Shown: in pieces, positions 41,955 to 46,009 of the stretch
How the letters are laid out: every line of letters starts with the position of its first letter
How positions within the stretch are numbered: the stretch's first letter is position 1
Source: Methylobacter sp. BlB1
GTDB lineage: Bacteria; Pseudomonadota; Gammaproteobacteria; Methylococcales; Methylomonadaceae
Assembly (NCBI RefSeq): GCF_015476545.1
Contig: NZ_JADMKV010000034.1
Coordinates: 1 to 46,009 of the forward strand
Direction: 5' to 3'
DNA: 46,009 bases
Program-made: the position numbers and the translations under genes
The notes under the pieces: generated by a model
What the model was told of the DNA's origin: nothing
The model's input: only the letters and a program-made list of their open reading frames with translations
The model's database searches: none

Positions 41955-43490
41955 TTAGAAGGCGATCAGCGAGGTAAGCGCCAGCTCGTCGCCGCCAATG
42001 GTGTAGCCGTTATTTTGCGCGGACAGATTCTTGGCGAAGGTGAAATCGGCCGGGAATTCGGCATGGATGCGGTACAAAACATCGCCTTTTTTCACCGGAT
42101 TGCCCAGTTTTTTGAACAAGTCGACTCCCGCTCTTTTCAGCATGGGGGCTCCGGCAAGGCTCGCGATTTTAGCCATCTGGAAGTTGTCGATATTGGTGAT
42201 GAAGCCGTCGCGGTCGGCATAGACTTCATGGCAGAGTTTTCCGGCATGCAGGTCGATCGGCTTGGGGCCTTGCGCCTGAATCAGCGCCTTCATCTTGGCC
42301 CAGGCCCGGCCGGATTCCAGGATGTCGCGGGCGATGGCGTAGCCCTGGCCGCCGCGCACGTCGGGATCGAATTCGATGATCCGGCCGGCCAGTTGCAGGG
42401 ACTTTTGGCGCAGGTCGGTTGATGCATCGGGATCATTCTGCAATACCTGCATGATATCCCGGGCTTCCAGCACCGGGCCTATGCCGCGGCCGATCGGCTG
42501 GCGGCCGTCGGTGATCATGACTTCCAGATGGATGTCAAGACGGTCGCCGACGAACTCGAACAATTTGCGCAGGGCCAGGGCCTGGCGCATGTGCCGGACT
42601 TTGGCCGTGGGGCCGACGGGAATATCGATTAGCAGATGCGTGGAGCCGGCGGCAAGTTTTTTGGACAGGATCGAGGCCACCATTTGCCCTTGTGAATCGA
42701 TGCCCAGCGGGCGTTCGACGGAAATCAGCATGTCATCGACCGGCGCCAGCCGGGCCGTTCCGCCCCAGGCCAGGCAGCCACGTTCCTTGCGCACGATTTC
42801 ATGCATCTGGTCCGGCGACAGATTGACTTCGGCCAATACTTCCATAGTATCGGCCGTGCCGGCCGGCGAGGTGATGGCGCGGCTCGATGTCTTCGGAATC
42901 AGCATGCCGTGCGCGGCGACGATCGGCACGACCAGCATCGAGGTGCGGTTGCCGGGAATGCCGCCGATGCAGTGCTTGTCGGCGACCAGCGGCTCCTGCC
43001 AGTCGATGCGCTCGCCCGATTGCAGCATGGCTCGGGTCAGGTAGAACAGTTCGTCTCGGTCCAGGTTATTTTGCCCCGTGGCGACCAGGAAGGCGGCCAT
43101 TTCCATTTTCGAATAGCGGGCTTCGGCGATATCGGTGGTGATGCCGATGAAGTCATCCTGGCTCAAGCGTTCGCCTTCAATCTTGCGGCGCACGGCATCC
43201 ATGGATTTGGGGTGTTCGGCATGATCGACCGTCACGAGAGATTCTTCGGCGACGTTCAACTGTGTGAACGCCTGTTCGGACAAGCCCAGCTGGTCCGGCA
43301 GCACGATCGATGAATCATCGACGACATTGAGCACGGCAACCACTTTGGCGCCATTGGCGCTGACCAGGATTTTGGACAGCGCCTGGAACCCTTCAGCGCG
43401 ATAGATACCGCATTCGCGATGCATATAAGCCACGTTTTCATGATAGGTATCGATAGCGATACGGCGTATTTTCAGGGTGTCGGTGCTCAT
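41955..43490 (-). CDS. Thymidine/AMP phosphorylase family (archaeal type) protein
   Basis: 511 residues from the ATG at 43490; a longer frame to 43580 adds unlike residues. The N-terminal about 100-residue domain, absent in E. coli DeoA, and the order of motifs are those of the archaeal-type AMP phosphorylase/DeoA family (TIGR02645-like). Recognisable are [49 protein letters not shown] and [17 protein letters not shown]. Archaeal members turn NMP plus phosphate into base and ribose-1,5-bisphosphate; bacterial ones are called thymidine phosphorylases without firm proof. The downstream PRPP synthetase-like gene suggests salvage of the ribose-phosphate. It diverges from the tag gene. Confidence 0.9.
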   Translation of the reverse strand: MSTDTLKIRRIAIDTYHENVAYMHRECGIYRAEGFQALSKILVSANGAKVVAVLNVVDDSSIVLPDQLGLSEQAFTQLNVAEESLVTVDHAEHPKSMDAVRRKIEGERLSQDDFIGITTDIAEARYSKMEMAAFLVATGQNNLDRDELFYLTRAMLQSGERIDWQEPLVADKHCIGGIPGNRTSMLVVPIVAAHGMLIPKTSSRAITSPAGTADTMEVLAEVNLSPDQMHEIVRKERGCLAWGGTARLAPVDDMLISVERPLGIDSQGQMVASILSKKLAAGSTHLLIDIPVGPTAKVRHMRQALALRKLFEFVGDRLDIHLEVMITDGRQPIGRGIGPVLEARDIMQVLQNDPDASTDLRQKSLQLAGRIIEFDPDVRGGQGYAIARDILESGRAWAKMKALIQAQGPKPIDLHAGKLCHEVYADRDGFITNIDNFQMAKIASLAGAPMLKRAGVDLFKKLGNPVKKGDVLYRIHAEFPADFTFAKNLSAQNNGYTIGGDELALTSLIAF

Positions 43491-43638
43491 GGGTAAACTG
43501 TTCAGTCGGACGATGGGGTCGATGATGCGATCTGGACCGGTCGTTGTCAACAAACGAATGCGCGGATTTGGGATTTGCACAGGCCCCGGTCAGGGCCTAT
43601 CATGCGTTTTACTTTGCTTTTTAATTTTGGGGAACGGC

Positions 43639-44196
43639 ATGGAAAAATGCGCATGGGCACTGGCAGGCCCCCTGGAAGAACAATACCATGATCTCGAATG
43701 GGGCGTTGCCGTGCATGATGATCGGCTGCTTTTTGAATTTCTGATACTGGAAGGCGCGCAGGCAGGCTTGAGCTGGGCCACGATTTTAAAAAAGCGCGCC
43801 GGTTATAAAAACGCTTTCGATGATTTTGATGTCGAAACAGTGGCCGGCTACGATGCCATAAAAATCGACGAACTATTGTCCAATCCGGACATTGTCAGGA
43901 ACAAACTGAAGGTGCAGGCTGCAGTCAGCAATGCCCGGGCTTTTTTAAAGGTCCGGCAGGAATTCGGCACATTCAACGATTATATCTGGCAATTCGTTGA
44001 CGGCCGGCCCGTGCGCAATGCCTGGAAAAGCGCGGCCGAAATTCCGGCGGCGACGCCGGCATCGGATCTCATGAGCAAGGACCTGAAGCGGCGCGGCTTT
44101 AAATTCATGGGCAGCACGATCTGTTATGCCTATATGCAGGCGGTAGGCATGGTCAATGATCATACGGTCGATTGTTTCAGATACGGGCAAGTCTAA
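43639..44196 (+). CDS. tag: DNA-3-methyladenine glycosylase I
   Basis: 185 residues, E. coli Tag is 187. It removes 3-methyladenine from DNA in base excision repair. Zinc ligands are Cys4 (EKCAW), His17 (YHD), and the C-terminal His and Cys (NDHTVDCFRY). The helical core has E-x-x-Q-A-G-L-S-W-x-T-I-L-x-K-R and GFKFMGSTICYAYMQAVGMVNDH. The start at 43639 follows GGGGAAC; upstream residues of the open frame are not family-like. The ion-channel gene starts 6 bp after the stop, so the two are probably co-transcribed. Confidence 0.95.
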   Translation: MEKCAWALAGPLEEQYHDLEWGVAVHDDRLLFEFLILEGAQAGLSWATILKKRAGYKNAFDDFDVETVAGYDAIKIDELLSNPDIVRNKLKVQAAVSNARAFLKVRQEFGTFNDYIWQFVDGRPVRNAWKSAAEIPAATPASDLMSKDLKRRGFKFMGSTICYAYMQAVGMVNDHTVDCFRYGQV

Positions 44197-44202
44197 GAAT
44201 TC

Positions 44203-45069
44203 ATGCGATTAATGAAAACATCAAAAACGACCTATCACTATTACAATGACGGCGAGGCGCTTTCGCCGTGGCGGGAATCGCTCAATGAGGTTATTTTCGG
44301 CTCCGAGACGCCTATGGGCAGGGCGTTCGACATCGGTTTGAGCATCAGCATCGTGCTCAGCGTGATCGTGATCATGCTCGACAGCGTCGAGGCTATTCAA
44401 AGCCGGTACGGGCAAGCCATTTATATTACTGAATGGCTATTTACCCTGCTGTTTACACTGGAGTACGGATTGCGCCTGATCAGCGTGCGCCGGCCCTGGC
44501 TGTATTTCACGAGCTTCTTTGGTCTGGTCGATCTGGTTTCGATACTGCCCAGCTATCTGATTCTGCTGTTTCCGGGTGCGCAGTCCATGCTTGCCATACG
44601 CATTTTACGGCTGCTTCGGGTTTTCAGGATTCTCAAGCTGTCGGCTTACATGAATGAAGCGCAAATCATGATGACGGCATTAAGTAAAAGCTCGCGAAAA
44701 ATCATGGTTTTTCTTTATTCCGTATTTATGATCGTGGTTGTGCTCGGCTCATTGGTTTATGTCGCAGAAAGCAGGGAAGCCGGTTTTACCAGCATTCCTG
44801 TATCGGTCTACTGGGCTATCGTGACGCTGACGACGGTCGGTTATGGCGATATTTCGCCGCAAACGCCGCTGGGCCAGTTGCTCGCTTCTACGATCATGAT
44901 CATGGGTTATGGCATTATTGCGGTGCCTACCGGCATCTATAGCGCCGAGTTGATCAGGACGTACACAGAAGGCAAAGTCAGGAATGACGCCTGTCCCGAT
45001 TGCGGGCGGACTGGGCATGATTTCGATGCCGATTATTGCAAATACTGCGGCCATGCCCTGGAAGATTAG
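44203..45069 (+). CDS. Voltage-gated-type cation channel with C-terminal zinc ribbon
   Basis: 288 residues, a six-helix (S1-S6) potassium-channel-like protein of the inner membrane. S4 is RILRLLRVFRILKLSAYM with Arg every third residue; the selectivity filter is TTVGYGDISPQTPLG, followed by S6 (LASTIMIMGYGIIAVPTGIYSAEL). The C-terminus adds a short zinc ribbon C-P-D-C-x(14)-C-x2-C-G, uncommon for small bacterial channels and possibly a redox or metal sensor. Two starts (44203, 44212) are possible; neither has a strong ribosome site. It follows tag by 6 bp. Confidence 0.9.
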   Translation: MRLMKTSKTTYHYYNDGEALSPWRESLNEVIFGSETPMGRAFDIGLSISIVLSVIVIMLDSVEAIQSRYGQAIYITEWLFTLLFTLEYGLRLISVRRPWLYFTSFFGLVDLVSILPSYLILLFPGAQSMLAIRILRLLRVFRILKLSAYMNEAQIMMTALSKSSRKIMVFLYSVFMIVVVLGSLVYVAESREAGFTSIPVSVYWAIVTLTTVGYGDISPQTPLGQLLASTIMIMGYGIIAVPTGIYSAELIRTYTEGKVRNDACPDCGRTGHDFDADYCKYCGHALED

Positions 45070-45117
45070 CCTGTCACGGCTTAAGTTGTTTAATTTATTT
45101 TGGAGGAGTCTATCGCT

Positions 45118-45558
45118 ATGCGTTATCTGCACACCATGGTTCGGGTCAAAGACCTGGACGAATCGCTCGATTTCTATTGCAACAAGCTGGGGTTGGTCGA
45201 ATCTCACCGGATAGACAATGACAGCGGCCGTTTCACCCTGGTCTATCTGCATGCCCCGCGCGACGCCGAATTGGCCGCCAAAACCCATGCGCCGCTAATT
45301 GAGCTGACTTATAACTGGGATACCGAAGACTATGCCGGCGGGCGCAATTTCGGCCATCTGGCGTTTGAAGTCGATAATATCTATGAAACTTGCCGGAAGC
45401 TGATGGATGCCGGCGTGCTGATCAACCGCCCGCCGCGCGACGGCCATATGGCATTCGTGCGCTCGCCCGACAATATTTCCATCGAACTGCTGCAAAAAGG
45501 CCATGTGCTTGCGCCTGAAGAGCCGTGGTTTTCCATGCAGAACACCGGCAGCTGGTAG
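45118..45558 (+). CDS. gloA: Lactoylglutathione lyase (glyoxalase I)
   Basis: 146 residues, as in bacterial GloA. It converts the hemithioacetal of methylglyoxal and glutathione to lactoylglutathione. [28 protein letters not shown] begins the first half, and [18 protein letters not shown] the second. Metal ligands: His5, Glu (IELTYNW), His (GHLAFEV) and Glu (SIELLQKG). The ATG follows TGGAGGAGTC. It may be the last gene of the tag-channel-gloA run; 48 bp separate it from the channel gene. Confidence 0.93.
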   Translation: MRYLHTMVRVKDLDESLDFYCNKLGLVESHRIDNDSGRFTLVYLHAPRDAELAAKTHAPLIELTYNWDTEDYAGGRNFGHLAFEVDNIYETCRKLMDAGVLINRPPRDGHMAFVRSPDNISIELLQKGHVLAPEEPWFSMQNTGSW

Positions 45559-45958
45559 TTAAAAATTCCCTGTATATTTAATCTTGTGGTCCGCGGTCGG
45601 CTTCAGGCCGCGGACGATCAGAAGTTCCCTGTGTCCGTTATTTCGGGAACAATACGATAAGGTGTGCTAGTTCGTAGGACGCTGCCGACGTAAGGCCTGT
45701 TCTGAGCGCGGTTGAAGGGAGGCGCATCTGTCGCGAGTGATGCGCTGGAGATTATGGATTGGAATGAGGTTCCATAGACCTCTGGGCGACACCGCCGGTA
45801 CGTATTCCTTCCAACAACTGAGGTGGGTAAGAATGTTTGTCTTGGATATAACTGCTGTGCTACAGTTTGCGCACAAGCTGTGCGTCTGGCAGCAGTATTT
45901 TATAGCGCCAGCTCTGTTCAGCAGTTAGTGGCAACACCCGTCAGTGAGAAGGACTTCC
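45559..45958. other. Intergenic region before the right-edge gene
   Basis: 400 bases. One hairpin (GTCCGCGG/CCGCGGAC, 45589-45615, loop 11 nt) lies 30 bp after gloA. The rest shows only short frames without family resemblance. GCACAAGCTGTGC at 45870-45882 is a small palindrome, possibly an operator for the next gene. Confidence 0.45.
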
Positions 45959-46009
45959 ATGGCCAATGATTTCACCAAAACCCCTTACGATTCCTGGCAG
46001 CAGCAACGC
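45959..46009 (+). CDS. Start of an unidentified gene
   Basis: The ATG at 45959 is preceded by GAGAAGGACTTCC, a strong ribosome site. Only 17 codons are present: MANDFTKTPYDSWQQQ plus Arg. The N-terminus is short and hydrophilic without signal peptide. Trp/Gln-rich starts of this kind occur in phasin or PHA-synthase-associated proteins, but the fragment is too short to say. Confidence 0.55.
   Translation, partial: MANDFTKTPYDSWQQQR

Noticed and set aside
45667-45928. Short frames on both strands before the right-edge gene
   Set aside because: No family, no ribosome site; likely non-coding promoter DNA.

Overview
The window looks like a chromosomal segment of a gammaproteobacterium, most likely a type I methanotroph (Methylococcales). 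This is an inference from gene content: an archaeal-type thymidine/AMP phosphorylase paired with a PRPP-synthetase-like gene, several methanotroph-style small secreted proteins, E. coli-like GdhA, PpnN, CreA and Ssb, and many short palindromic repeats. No 16S or pmo/mxa gene is present to settle it. I saw no rRNA, tRNA, CRISPR array or intact transposase.

Layout. 1-1338 is AT-rich and nearly gene-free, with the start of an excisionase-like gene running off the left edge. 1339-9695 holds housekeeping and small genes: a glycerophosphodiesterase, a membrane coiled-coil protein with repeated GKxKxxFG motifs, GdhA, a DUF504 protein, a wrecked PflX-type radical SAM gene, a DUF2383 protein, a small secreted protein with a double-glycine-like motif, CreA, a DUF4870-like membrane protein and a DUF1840 protein. 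9789-11820 is a lemA-TPM-TPM operon. 12414-15815 is a large hybrid sensor kinase. 15901-25394 carries a cold-shock gene, rpiA, a Bcp peroxiredoxin, a divergent glyA, an SGNH hydrolase, a His-rich lipoprotein, ppnN, topB, ssb and an unknown gene.

25435-38870 is the most distinctive part: a minus-strand locus for an MSHA-like type IV pilus or pseudopilus machine. It appears to be driven by a perfect-consensus sigma-54 promoter upstream of a large pilin. Gene order is pilin, GspL/MshI-like, PilO/MshJ-like, ATPase with a PilZ-like N-terminus, GspF/MshG, MshK-like, secretin with a C-terminal TraK/DUF3438-like domain, a predicted outer-membrane barrel, a pilin-like protein with eight Cys/Cys/Trp repeats, and another pseudopilin. 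No prepilin peptidase, retraction ATPase or standard minor-pilin set is in the window. The combination looks like a specialised surface or secretion apparatus controlled by RpoN and perhaps by cyclic di-GMP.

39440-46009 returns to accessory and housekeeping genes: a Met-rich secreted protein, a macro-domain protein, a VOC protein, the prs-like/thymidine phosphorylase pair, DNA glycosylase Tag, a voltage-gated-type ion channel with a zinc ribbon, glyoxalase I, and the start of an unidentified gene. Palindromic repeats of several families sit between these genes, and two of them supply the stop codons of neighbouring genes.
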